DNA of 33,295 nt from positions 1-33,295 of the IMG/VR virus record IMGVR_UViG_3300046689_000827; one strand, given 5' to 3'. Positions within the stretch are counted from its first letter, which is position 1; each line of letters opens with the position of its first letter. Source of the DNA: a virus. Below the pieces are notes generated by a model, which made no database searches, had not been told where the DNA came from, and saw nothing but the letters and a program-made list of their open reading frames with translations. Of the stretch, positions 1-6,639 are shown in pieces. Both the position numbers and the translations under genes were made by a program.

Positions 1-137
1 TTCTCCTGCTCGGTGAAGGCTTCCACTGCCCACTTGTCGAACCAGTGCTCCGGTTCGGGGTGGCGCGTGATGTGGCGGTGGTTGCGGTTGACGTGCCACC
101 GCACAGTCCCGGCGGGCCGCTCGGTCGTGGCAGTCAC
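1..137 (-). CDS. Hypothetical protein, C-terminus cut by window edge
   Basis: About 45 N-terminal residues are visible (MTATTERPAGTVRW...), read from a GTG start three bases after the stop of the preceding gene. The visible part is rich in His, Arg and Trp (HVNRNHRHITRHPEPEHWFDKW) and resembles nothing I can name. It is the last visible gene of the minus-strand train coming from 577. The rest lies outside the window. Confidence 0.6.
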   Translation of the reverse strand, partial: MTATTERPAGTVRWHVNRNHRHITRHPEPEHWFDKWAVEAFTEQE

Positions 138-140
138 GGA

Positions 141-275
141 TCAGTCCTCGTCTCGGTCGAACCAGTAGCGGTCGTAGCGGGCGCAGGTGCGGGGGTCGTC
201 GTCCCAGTCCCGGCGGGGTTCGGTGAGCGGCGCCGGCACGTCGACGGCCGGGGCAGGCTCGGGCGGGGCGGTCAC
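141..275 (-). CDS. Small acidic hypothetical protein (44 aa)
   Basis: A 44-residue ORF whose GTG start overlaps the TGA of the upstream gene in a GTGA junction, so it is probably translationally coupled. The N-terminal half is Pro/Ala rich; the C-terminal half is charged and aromatic (RRDWDDDPRTCARYDRYWFDRDED). No family recognised. The overlap and the coding-like third-position GC are the main support. Confidence 0.6.
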   Translation of the reverse strand: MTAPPEPAPAVDVPAPLTEPRRDWDDDPRTCARYDRYWFDRDED

Positions 276-577
276 GACTGTCCGTTGCAGAGGCAGGCTT
301 CGTGCGGGAACTGGCAGGGCCGGGGGTGGGCCTTGGAGGCGTCGCGGACGGCGATGATGGCGCCGATCTCGTCGTTGCTGAGTCCCTTGGCGAGGCGGTA
401 GCTCTCGCGCCAGTAGTCGGCCTCCATGTACTGCTCGTCGGCGTCGGTGCGGGCTCGCTTGGCCTCGGCAAGCAGCGCGCGGATGTCGTCGGCTGATGCG
501 CCGGCGGGGCCGTTCACGGCTGCTTCGATGGCGGCGAGGCGTCCGGCGGTCATGGGCTCGGCGGTCTGGTTCTGCAT
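272..577 (-). CDS. Hypothetical helical protein (101 aa)
   Basis: The start at 577 is chosen because GAAAGGAGC precedes the ATG at good distance; the frame is open further upstream but that part overlaps the next real gene. Predicted mostly helical: an alanine-rich stretch (RLAAIEAAVNGPAGASADDI) is followed by a charged segment and a C-terminal tail with two cysteines (FPHEACLCNGQS). No family recognised. Its stop overlaps the start of the next small gene. Confidence 0.75.
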   Translation of the reverse strand: MQNQTAEPMTAGRLAAIEAAVNGPAGASADDIRALLAEAKRARTDADEQYMEADYWRESYRLAKGLSNDEIGAIIAVRDASKAHPRPCQFPHEACLCNGQS

Positions 578-587
578 GGCGCTCCTT

Positions 588-917
588 TCAGGCGGCGATG
601 GGCGGGGTGAACTCGGCGAACGCGTAGGTCTGCACGATCTGGTACTCCGAGACCTTGGAACCGCTGTCCCCAATGTTGTAGATGCAGTCGATGTACAGCG
701 GCGGCGCCGTCTCCAGATCGGCCGGCATGCACGCGTCGCAGCCTTCGTATTCGCAGCAGCTGTTTTCCCAGCGCAGGTTTTCAGCGTCCGGGGTGTCGGT
801 GCGGAGGAGATGTTCGGCGTGCTGCTGGGCTGCGTTGAGGCGTGTATAGACGCGGATCTCCTTGTCGGTGGCCCAGTTGCGGATCGTGTACAGGGTGGCG
901 GCGTTGGTGTCGGCCAT
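588..917 (-). CDS. Hypothetical protein with cysteine cluster (109 aa)
   Basis: Start supported by ATAAGGAG seven bases upstream. The protein begins MADTNAATLYTIRNWATDKEI and carries a central cysteine cluster (NSCCEYEGCDAC) that could bind a metal, followed by a hydrophobic beta-like region. The N-terminal part reads like a small alpha/beta domain. No named family recognised. It stands 10 bp upstream of the 101-aa gene and probably shares its transcript. Confidence 0.75.
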   Translation of the reverse strand: MADTNAATLYTIRNWATDKEIRVYTRLNAAQQHAEHLLRTDTPDAENLRWENSCCEYEGCDACMPADLETAPPLYIDCIYNIGDSGSKVSEYQIVQTYAFAEFTPPIAA

Positions 918-927
918 CGGGTTCTCC

Positions 928-1059
928 TTATCGGGTGGTGGCGGTGACGGCGGGCTGCGGGGTTACGGCGTGCACGTTGTGCGGGGCGAGGACGCACCAC
1001 GCGAACAGCAGCGACAGGAGCGACATCAGCAGGCACAGGCCGCCGGTCTGGCGTTTCAT
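928..1059 (-). CDS. Small signal-peptide-like or single-pass membrane protein (43 aa)
   Basis: MKRQTGG is followed by about 19 hydrophobic residues (LCLLMSLLSLLFAWCVLAP) and a short polar tail, typical of a secreted or membrane-anchored micro-protein. The start is uncertain: a GTG codon directly precedes the ATG, and an in-frame GTG at 1125 would add a 22-residue Arg/Pro-rich leader overlapping the upstream gene. No clear ribosome site is seen for any choice. Confidence 0.5.
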   Translation of the reverse strand: MKRQTGGLCLLMSLLSLLFAWCVLAPHNVHAVTPQPAVTATTR

Positions 1060-1099
1060 CACGAGGCCGGGGCGGGGACCGTGGACGTCGGGCGGGCGA

Positions 1100-1393
1100 T
1101 CACGGCTGGTCGCCAGGAGCGTCACCGGCCGCGAAGCGGATGGTCATCTCGTCGTTTCCGGCGTGAACGGTGAACTCGCCCTCGGCTCCGCGGGCCGAGT
1201 TATGGGCGGGGTCGCTGGTCGGACAGATCACCGTCTCGTCCGACTTACTCACCCATTCGTCGTCGCCTTCGACCCAGTCGAGCGCGAGTGCCGGAGTGTC
1301 GGACCAGCCGAGGTACTCGCCGCTATCGTCGAACTCCCGGAAGCACACGTCGCAGACGGCGATGTAGTGGACGCCAACCTTGATCGTCATCAC
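1100..1393 (-). CDS. Hypothetical acidic protein (97 aa)
   Basis: Starts at GTG in a GTGA overlap with the upstream gene, or at the ATG immediately after it. It carries a CxxC pair near the N-terminus (VCDVCFREFDD) and two further cysteine/histidine positions (ICPTSDPAH), a possible zinc site. The rest is acidic and Trp-containing (ALDWVEGDDEWVSK). Family unknown. Confidence 0.75.
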   Translation of the reverse strand: MMTIKVGVHYIAVCDVCFREFDDSGEYLGWSDTPALALDWVEGDDEWVSKSDETVICPTSDPAHNSARGAEGEFTVHAGNDEMTIRFAAGDAPGDQP

Positions 1394-1569
1394 TCCGCCT
1401 CGCCGTCGGCGTCGCGGATCTCGCTGCGGAGGGCTTCCTTGCCGCGGGCGCGGGCACGGCCGTGGGCCTTCTGACCGTTGTGGCGCTCAGGTTCGTCGTC
1501 GTAGCGGCCGGCGCCGAGGCTGCGCCCACGGAGGATGACGCCGGGGCTACGGGGCTTCTTGCGGGACAT
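1390..1569 (-). CDS. Small basic hypothetical protein (59 aa)
   Basis: The start at 1569 is chosen because a strong GGAAGGAA purine run lies immediately upstream. The first half is very basic (MSRKKPRSPGVILRGRSLGAGRY); the second half is mixed charge and ends DADGEAE. It may bind nucleic acid, but this is a guess from composition alone. It overlaps the next gene by a GTGA junction. Confidence 0.65.
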   Translation of the reverse strand: MSRKKPRSPGVILRGRSLGAGRYDDEPERHNGQKAHGRARARGKEALRSEIRDADGEAE

Positions 1570-1609
1570 TTCCTTCCTTCTTTCTTTCGGTGCGGGCGTG
1601 GCGGTGAGG

Positions 1610-1948
1610 TCAGGCGGCCAGCGCGAGCCGCGCGGCCACGATCTTGTAGGCGGGCTTCCTCGGCTTGTAGCTGAGGGCGATGACCGCGACCTGCTGGGGC
1701 GTGAACCTGGCGCAGCCCCGCATCCGGCGCCCGGCGTGGCTGCGGCCGGGAGTGCCGACGACACCGAGCTTGGCGGCGACCTTCCGCAAGGTGCCGACCA
1801 TGCTGGCCGCGTCGCGGTGGCTGAGGCCCTGCGCCATGGCGTGGCTCGCGAGGGTGCCGGTTCCGCGTCGGGCGATGCGGGCGGCGGCGCGGGTGGCGAT
1901 GCTGCGGGCCTTGACGGTGGCGCGGCGGCTGCGGTTCGAGCGAATCAT
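1610..1948 (-). CDS. Basic, possibly DNA-binding protein (112 aa)
   Basis: GGGGGA precedes the ATG. The N-terminus is strongly basic (MIRSNRSRRATVKARSIATRAAARIARR), then a segment that could fold as a helix-turn-helix (LSHRDAASMVGTLRKVAAKLGV), then another basic part (FTPQQVAVIALSYKPRKPAYKIVAARL). DNA binding is plausible from charge and the HTH-like spacing; no family was recognised. Confidence 0.7.
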   Translation of the reverse strand: MIRSNRSRRATVKARSIATRAAARIARRGTGTLASHAMAQGLSHRDAASMVGTLRKVAAKLGVVGTPGRSHAGRRMRGCARFTPQQVAVIALSYKPRKPAYKIVAARLALAA

Positions 1949-2020
1949 CGGGTCCCCCTTGGTGCGGATGTGCGGTGGTTCGGTGGTGAAGCCCGACCCC
2001 GAAAGGCCGGGCGGGGCGGG

Positions 2021-2467
2021 TCAGCGTTCGGTGATCCACGGCATGCCGTCGTCGAGGTCGGGGCGCTTCGCGATGAACTCGCGGCGGGCCGTCTCGACGA
2101 CCTGCATCAACTTGTCCAGGTCCCAGCCGAGGTATCCGGCCAGGGTCCGGTCGTAACTGCGCTGCCACGACTTGCGGAGTGCGTTGTAGATCCGGACGGA
2201 GTGCTCGTTACCCGTGGCCGGGTCAATGTCGCCCATCGGGACGCCTGCGGCCACGCTCTTCGCGGTCCGTGCATCGGCGAGGGATGTACGGAGATCGGCG
2301 CTGACGACTGCCCACTCCTCCAAGGTGGCTTCGGGGGTGCGGCAGTTGAGCAGCTCGTTGCCGATGCGCTGGACGCGGGCGAACGCCTGGTCCTGGAGCT
2401 TCCGGTCATTCTCGGGGTCCGGCCCGGTGCCGTTCGAAAGTTCCAGTTGTTCGGCGATGGCGTCCAT
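2021..2467 (-). CDS. Hypothetical protein (148 aa) under an operator-controlled promoter
   Basis: The start at 2467 is preferred because GGGGAGA lies upstream; an earlier in-frame ATG would run through the promoter. The protein is helical and acidic with Arg/Lys clusters, and its C-terminal half reads SYDRTLAGYLGWDLDKLMQVVETARREF. No family recognised. It is transcribed divergently from the HTH gene at 2601, and a 14-bp palindrome sits in its promoter, so it may be repressed by that neighbour. Confidence 0.75.
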   Translation of the reverse strand: MDAIAEQLELSNGTGPDPENDRKLQDQAFARVQRIGNELLNCRTPEATLEEWAVVSADLRTSLADARTAKSVAAGVPMGDIDPATGNEHSVRIYNALRKSWQRSYDRTLAGYLGWDLDKLMQVVETARREFIAKRPDLDDGMPWITER

Positions 2468-2504
2468 TTCCGTCTCCCCTGCTGGTCTCCCTGGCGATGA
2501 CTCC

Positions 2505-2534
2505 ATCATCCACTCCACACGTGTGGACTGTCAA
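2505..2534 (-). promoter_or_regulatory. Minus-strand promoter with palindromic operator
   Basis: On the minus strand TTGACA (2534-2529) and GATGAT (2510-2505) are separated by 18 bp. A perfect 14-bp palindrome, TCCACACGTGTGGA (2514-2527), fills the spacer between them. TGTGGACTG recurs at 2522-2530 and 2545-2553. A protein bound here would block RNA polymerase. The adjacent divergent HTH gene is the natural candidate; that link is inference. Confidence 0.6.
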
Positions 2535-2600
2535 GAGTCCTCGGATGTGGACTGAAGAGTGCACTACCCCGAGCACTCAATCGCGTGCCACAATGCAGGC

Positions 2601-2888
2601 ATGACCAGCGACTGGACCCCCACCGAGGAAGAGGCGCGCACCCTCGCCCGCTATAAGAAGGCCCGCGAGACCGAGAGGGAGTTGAAGCCGGTCACGCGCA
2701 CCATCGGCCTAGACGCCCTCCGCAAGGGCGCCACCCCGGCCCAGCTGGCCGAGCTCACCGGGGAGTCCGCCGAGACCTTCCGGCGTCTCCGTGACGCCAA
2801 CGACATCCCCGTCGACCCGCGTTACCAGAGCCGCGCCGAACTCGCCCGCGCCCGCAAGGCCGCCCTGCCCGAGGCCGCCACCGAGTAG
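2601..2888 (+). CDS. Small helix-turn-helix protein, likely regulator (95 aa)
   Basis: Starts at ATG 2601. No ribosome site is seen, but CACAAT ends eight bases before the ATG, so the transcript may be leaderless. The N-terminal half is charged and helical (EEEARTLARYKKARETEREL). The centre has a clear HTH pattern (GATPAQLAELTGESAETFRRLRDAN) like the short XRE/sigma-type HTH proteins common in actinophages. Divergent from 2021-2467 with a palindrome between them; likely an autorepressor or switch protein. Function is inferred. Confidence 0.75.
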   Translation: MTSDWTPTEEEARTLARYKKARETERELKPVTRTIGLDALRKGATPAQLAELTGESAETFRRLRDANDIPVDPRYQSRAELARARKAALPEAATE

Positions 2889-2942
2889 CCCGCTTCCCGT
2901 ATTCCGCCCCGTCTCCCCCACCACCCCGGGCACACTGCGGGT

Positions 2943-3146
2943 ATGAGCGACGTCGTCTACATGGTGCGCGCGAAGAGCGAGGCCTCCTGCCAGCGGGAAC
3001 TGGACCTGATCTGCGAGCGCATGGGGGCGGTGCCGGTGACGAGCCCGACGGACGCGGCCGGACGCGACTGGGTCGCCCGCGCTGTCCCCGCCCGCACGAC
3101 AAAGGCCCCGGTCCGTGAGGATCGGGGCCCTGGCGTTTCCGGCTAG
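2943..3146 (+). CDS. Small hypothetical protein (67 aa)
   Basis: ATG 2943 opens a frame with good third-position GC for about 50 codons (MSDVVYMVRAKSEASCQRELDLIC...). The last dozen codons run through a hairpin that looks like a terminator, and its stop overlaps the stop region of the convergent gene at 3143. No ribosome site is obvious, so it may be leaderless or the second gene of the 2601 transcript. No family recognised. Confidence 0.6.
   Translation: MSDVVYMVRAKSEASCQRELDLICERMGAVPVTSPTDAAGRDWVARAVPARTTKAPVREDRGPGVSG
3104..3129. terminator. Hairpin terminator between convergent genes
   Basis: GGCCCCGGTCC and GGATCGGGGCC form an 11-bp stem with one G-T wobble and a GTGA loop. It lies inside the 3-prime end of the plus-strand ORF and just past the stop of the minus-strand DUF6197 gene, so it can serve both directions. 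There is only a weak T-run, as is usual in Streptomyces. Confidence 0.65.
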
Positions 3147-3652
3147 ATGAGGCGCGCGTGGGCTAGTGCAGCGGCCCGGTCGAGGTAGACCGCCGGCAGT
3201 CGCGGGTCGCGTTGGGCATCGTTCCAGGATGGGATGGTCTCGACGTGCGCGAAGTCCCGGCGGATGGCGTCGAGGAGCACCACGCACGCATCGTCGGCAG
3301 CGCCCCGGGTTGGGGCTTCGGCCCGGATGAGGCCAATGAGGCAGGCGGCTCCTTGTTCGTCGCGCAGCTGTCCGGTGCACCAGCCGCCGGTCTCGAGCCG
3401 AAGGCGGGCTCGATGGAGGGTGGCGGCGATCGGGGTGCTGTACGGGCACGGCGCCGCCGTGGGGGTGAGCGGCAGCGGCGCGGTGATCTCGGGGATTGGG
3501 GTGGCGGGGATGTGGGCGGTGTTGACTTCGAAGGCGACGGCGGCCTCGTCGAGGCGGCCGGTCATGATCGCGCCCACCATGGCGAGCCTCGCGTCCAGGT
3601 CGAGTTCGACCGGGGCGGAGGTTCTCTTGCCGATGGTGGGCGCGGTCATCAT
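3143..3652 (-). CDS. DUF6197-like protein (169 aa)
   Basis: The C-terminal half fits the actinobacterial DUF6197 pattern as I know it: a helix, GGWCTGQLRDEQGAACLIGLI (about residues 89-108), then ETIPSWNDAQRDPRLPAVYLDRAAALA with the signature SWND at 142-145. The N-terminal 75 residues are Pro/Thr rich and probably flexible. The ATG overlaps the stop of the zinc-finger gene upstream. The molecular function of the family is unknown to me. A second member lies at 31155-31517. Confidence 0.75.
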   Translation of the reverse strand: MMTAPTIGKRTSAPVELDLDARLAMVGAIMTGRLDEAAVAFEVNTAHIPATPIPEITAPLPLTPTAAPCPYSTPIAATLHRARLRLETGGWCTGQLRDEQGAACLIGLIRAEAPTRGAADDACVVLLDAIRRDFAHVETIPSWNDAQRDPRLPAVYLDRAAALAHARLI

Positions 3653-4422
3653 GCGGCAGCCTTCGCCTTGCCAGTGCCCATGCATTCGTCGCAGACGATG
3701 ACGATCTGTTCGCCGCCGAATGCGCCGTGGAGTTTGCCGTTGCCTGCGCACTTCCAGCACAGGCCGTTGGCGATGGCCTTGCCGGGGTGCATGGCCTTGT
3801 TCTGCTTGATCCACTGGTCGTCGGTCATGCCGGAGTTGGGGACGACTTTCGACACGGCGGGTTCGGCCTGCTTGGCGGGCTGGGCTGTTCCTTCGGTGGC
3901 CTGCGCGTACCAGGCGCCCCCGACGGTCTTCCCGCCGTGCTTCTGCCGCTCATGGGTGCGCAGCGCCTTGGTGGCTTCCTTCGCGTCCCGGTAGCGGGGC
4001 TTCTCTTTCTTGCCGCAGGGGCACGCCCAGCCGACGAGGCCGGTGTTCTTGTCGGCGCCGAACCGGCTGGCCTTCCAGACCTCGAGGCGCGACACGCGCT
4101 CCTTGGTGGGCTTGGCGGGGCAGGGCTTGGAGCCTGTAAAGGAGCCGTCCTTGCCCTTGGTGAAGATCTGTCCGTTGCCCTGGCAGGTAGTGCACCCCTT
4201 GTGGGTGGCGCGGAGGATCGCGGCGTCCTTGCGGGAGCGGACGGTGTCGCCGCGGGTGTCGAGGCGGGAGACGGCGAACAGGACCATGCGGGCGCCGATC
4301 TGGTGGTGCAGCGGGCCCTTGCGCGGGATCTTGACGCGGCGGGCGGGGTGGTTGCGTGCGGACGGCTTGCGGCGCTTCGCCGGGGTGGTCCGGCGGGCCG
4401 GCTTGCGCTTCGCGGGCGGCAT
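3649..4422 (-). CDS. DnaJ-type zinc-finger protein with basic N-terminus (257 aa)
   Basis: Starts after GAGGAG. The first 35 residues are extremely basic (Lys/Arg/Pro), suited to nucleic acid contact. Three CxxCxGxG-type motifs follow at C77, C222 and C244, the kind found in DnaJ central zinc domains; further cysteines lie at C101, C134 and C136, and a CPCG...HERQKH stretch resembles another zinc ribbon. There is no J domain, so it is not a full co-chaperone. It is the first gene after the 11-bp repeat array, so it could act there, but that is only position-based. Confidence 0.75.
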   Translation of the reverse strand: MPPAKRKPARRTTPAKRRKPSARNHPARRVKIPRKGPLHHQIGARMVLFAVSRLDTRGDTVRSRKDAAILRATHKGCTTCQGNGQIFTKGKDGSFTGSKPCPAKPTKERVSRLEVWKASRFGADKNTGLVGWACPCGKKEKPRYRDAKEATKALRTHERQKHGGKTVGGAWYAQATEGTAQPAKQAEPAVSKVVPNSGMTDDQWIKQNKAMHPGKAIANGLCWKCAGNGKLHGAFGGEQIVIVCDECMGTGKAKAAA

Positions 4423-4472
4423 GAGAACTCCTCTTCAAGAACTTCGCATATATGGATCAATGGGGTGGCGGC

Positions 4473-4602
4473 GACCCGGCGGAAGCCCGGCGCGGACCCG
4501 GCGGACACCCGGCGACCTGCATCGATGGGTTGAACGTCCGCCGGGTCGGCGCCGGGGCTACGCCGCCCTCATGCCGGGGTCTTGCCGGGTCTGCGCCGGG
4601 TC
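4473..4602. repeat. Opposed arrays of 11-bp GACCCGGC units; candidate clt or origin
   Basis: Four plus-oriented 11-bp units start at 4473, 4484, 4495 and 4506, each with CCCGGCG at the same register (GACCCGGCGGA, AGCCCGGCGCG, GACCCGGCGGA, CACCCGGCGAC). After a 20-bp spacer containing ATCGAT come six minus-oriented units in exact 11-bp register: 4537-4547 (again GACCCGGCGGA), 4548-4558, a degenerate one at 4559-4569, 4570-4580, 4581-4591 and 4592-4602. The last four overlap the end of the TraB-like gene. The core differs by one base from GACCCGGA, which I recall as the TraB recognition repeat of plasmid pSVH1. An AT-rich box (CATATATG, 4446-4453) lies beside the array. Confidence 0.75.
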
Positions 4603-6639
4603 CAGGAGGCCCGCCGCGGCCCTCTCGACCTCGCTCCGCTTCCAGCCGCGCAGGTACTTCCCCTCGGGGCAGTCGGTGCGGTCCGCCTTCACGCCGGGTG
4701 CGTGCTTGCGCAGCCGGTTGGCAAGTGCGGTCGCGTCCACTCCGTCAACTCCCGCGGCGGCCAGGGCAGGCAGCAGCACCTCGCCTGTCGGCAGGAAGTC
4801 GCGGCCCTTGGCGTGGAAGGCGCGGAGCAGGGCGGCGATGAGCGGCGCGTCGTCGTGGCTGACTGCGTCGAGGCGTTCGGCGAGGTTGCCGCGCTGCCCG
4901 GCCGTCGTCAGGGTGGCGCCGGCCTTGAGGACGGTGTCGCTGTCCATGCGGTTAGCTCCGGCCTTGATGCGGTCGGGGACGGCGGCGGTGATCTGGTCGC
5001 GGGTGTAGCCGTTGAACTGGTAGCGGATGGCCCGGTTGAACGGGCCGCCCATGATCATGGCCTGGCCTGCGTCGTTGGCGACCGGGCCGACGGCGGGCTT
5101 CATCCGGTCCGCTCGCCATCCCTGCGCGCCGGCGCCGGGGCCGAAGGCGATTTTGATGTCTTCGAAGCGGCAGGCCATGAGGATGCGGTAAGCAATGATC
5201 AGGGCGATCGCGTCACCGAGAGCATCTGCGGTGGCTTCCTGACCGGCCATGATGAGGTAGATGCCGTACTGGCGGCCGGTGCGGAGGATGGTGATCGCGT
5301 CGGCCTTGCCCTTGGGGCTGAGCTGGATGAACTCGTCGATGTTGATGTACAGGTTGGGGTGCTTCTCGGTGGCGTGCCAGCGGTCGCCCATACCGAGTGT
5401 GGGCATGAGGTAGCGGCGGGCGGACACGTAGGAGAGGGCCTCCGCCAGCGCCTCCTCGCATTCTTCGGGAGTGCGGGCGCGGCGGGCCATGAGGTCGCCG
5501 AACTCGGCGAGCCCGCCCTTGATCGGGTCGAGGTCCCAGACGACGGCGTCTCGGCACGCGGTGAGCGCTTCGTTGATCGTGCGCAGCGCGCCGAGGGTCT
5601 TGCCCGCCCCCATGGCACCGACGATCAGTGCACAGAACCCGTCGAGGGTCAGCTCGAAGAGGCTGCCGTCCATGGCGCGGCCCATGGCGATGACATCGTG
5701 CACCGACAGGGAGCGGGGGGCGTGCACGGCGGGCCGAGGCATGTCGGCGAACGGGTTCGACTGGACGAGGCGGACGACGATCCGGGACTTGTCCCGCGCA
5801 TCCGGCTCGATCATGAATCCGCCGTCGGGCAACCCGAGGTGGGACTCAAGCTGGTCGGCCTTGCCCTGCACCCCGCCCGGGGTGGAGCCCTTGAGGACGA
5901 CCTCAAGCTCCCAGCCCCAGTCGTGGCGGGCGATCATCTTTATGTCCCGGTAGTCGGCACCCTCGGCGAACAGGGCACGCCCGAGGCAGTCGGCCGCCTG
6001 GCCCCCGCTGGTTACCCACGCGATCGGGTACGGCTCCTCGCCTTCCGGGTTGTCCTGGTCGGCGATCGCCAGCTGAGGTGCAAGCCCGGGGGCGTTGGCC
6101 CGGTAGCGGCCGTACAGGGCGATCCCCGTGAATGTGGCGAGCGCAAGGGTGGAGGGCGTCATCCACCACGAGTCGGCGGCCGTCAGACCCGCGTACTTCA
6201 CGAGCGCCCACCAGCCGGCGAAGTTCAGGCCCGCGGTGATGCCAGCGGCCCAGCCGAGAAGCTTCCAGCGTGCGCGGCGTTCGGCCTTGTTCTGGTTCCA
6301 GTCGGACTTCTTCTGGAGACCCCCAACGGCTTCCTGAAAGTCGTGGGTGCGGATGTATCGCCAACCGAGGACGCCGACGGCGCGGGCGCCGACACCGAAC
6401 CAGCGCATCATGGTGCCGCTGCCGCGAGCGGTCAGTCCGATCGCACGACCGGTGACCGAGGCAACGACCATCGCGGCCGAGCCCGCCTTCCGCAGGACGG
6501 GCAGGCGCGGCTCGTAGGGGACGACGATGCCGGGCGCGATGTCCTCGCCGGACAGGTCGTCGGGCACGTGCAGCTCGCCGGGGATCACCTTGGTGAGGTC
6601 CCAGTCGGCGGGGAACTCGGGGTTCGTGTCGAGGCTCAT
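4558..6639 (-). CDS. TraB/FtsK-like conjugative DNA translocase (693 aa)
   Basis: Predicted membrane-bound ATPase that would pump double-stranded DNA between mycelial cells, as Streptomyces TraB proteins do. N-terminal region about 1-120 is soluble; two membrane segments lie near 126-145 and 160-177. The FtsK/SpoIIIE motor has Walker A GAMGAGKT at 341-348 and Walker B YINIDEF at 431-437, followed by RTGRQYGIYLIMAGQ (sensor region). The last 120 residues resemble a winged-helix DNA-binding domain (LLRAFHAKGRDFLPTGEVLLPALAAAG...). ATG overlaps the stop of the SpdB-like gene. No relaxase is seen, consistent with single-protein double-strand transfer. A cell-division FtsK is unlikely given the plasmid-like context. 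Confidence 0.85.
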   Translation of the reverse strand: MSLDTNPEFPADWDLTKVIPGELHVPDDLSGEDIAPGIVVPYEPRLPVLRKAGSAAMVVASVTGRAIGLTARGSGTMMRWFGVGARAVGVLGWRYIRTHDFQEAVGGLQKKSDWNQNKAERRARWKLLGWAAGITAGLNFAGWWALVKYAGLTAADSWWMTPSTLALATFTGIALYGRYRANAPGLAPQLAIADQDNPEGEEPYPIAWVTSGGQAADCLGRALFAEGADYRDIKMIARHDWGWELEVVLKGSTPGGVQGKADQLESHLGLPDGGFMIEPDARDKSRIVVRLVQSNPFADMPRPAVHAPRSLSVHDVIAMGRAMDGSLFELTLDGFCALIVGAMGAGKTLGALRTINEALTACRDAVVWDLDPIKGGLAEFGDLMARRARTPEECEEALAEALSYVSARRYLMPTLGMGDRWHATEKHPNLYINIDEFIQLSPKGKADAITILRTGRQYGIYLIMAGQEATADALGDAIALIIAYRILMACRFEDIKIAFGPGAGAQGWRADRMKPAVGPVANDAGQAMIMGGPFNRAIRYQFNGYTRDQITAAVPDRIKAGANRMDSDTVLKAGATLTTAGQRGNLAERLDAVSHDDAPLIAALLRAFHAKGRDFLPTGEVLLPALAAAGVDGVDATALANRLRKHAPGVKADRTDCPEGKYLRGWKRSEVERAAAGLLDPAQTRQDPGMRAA

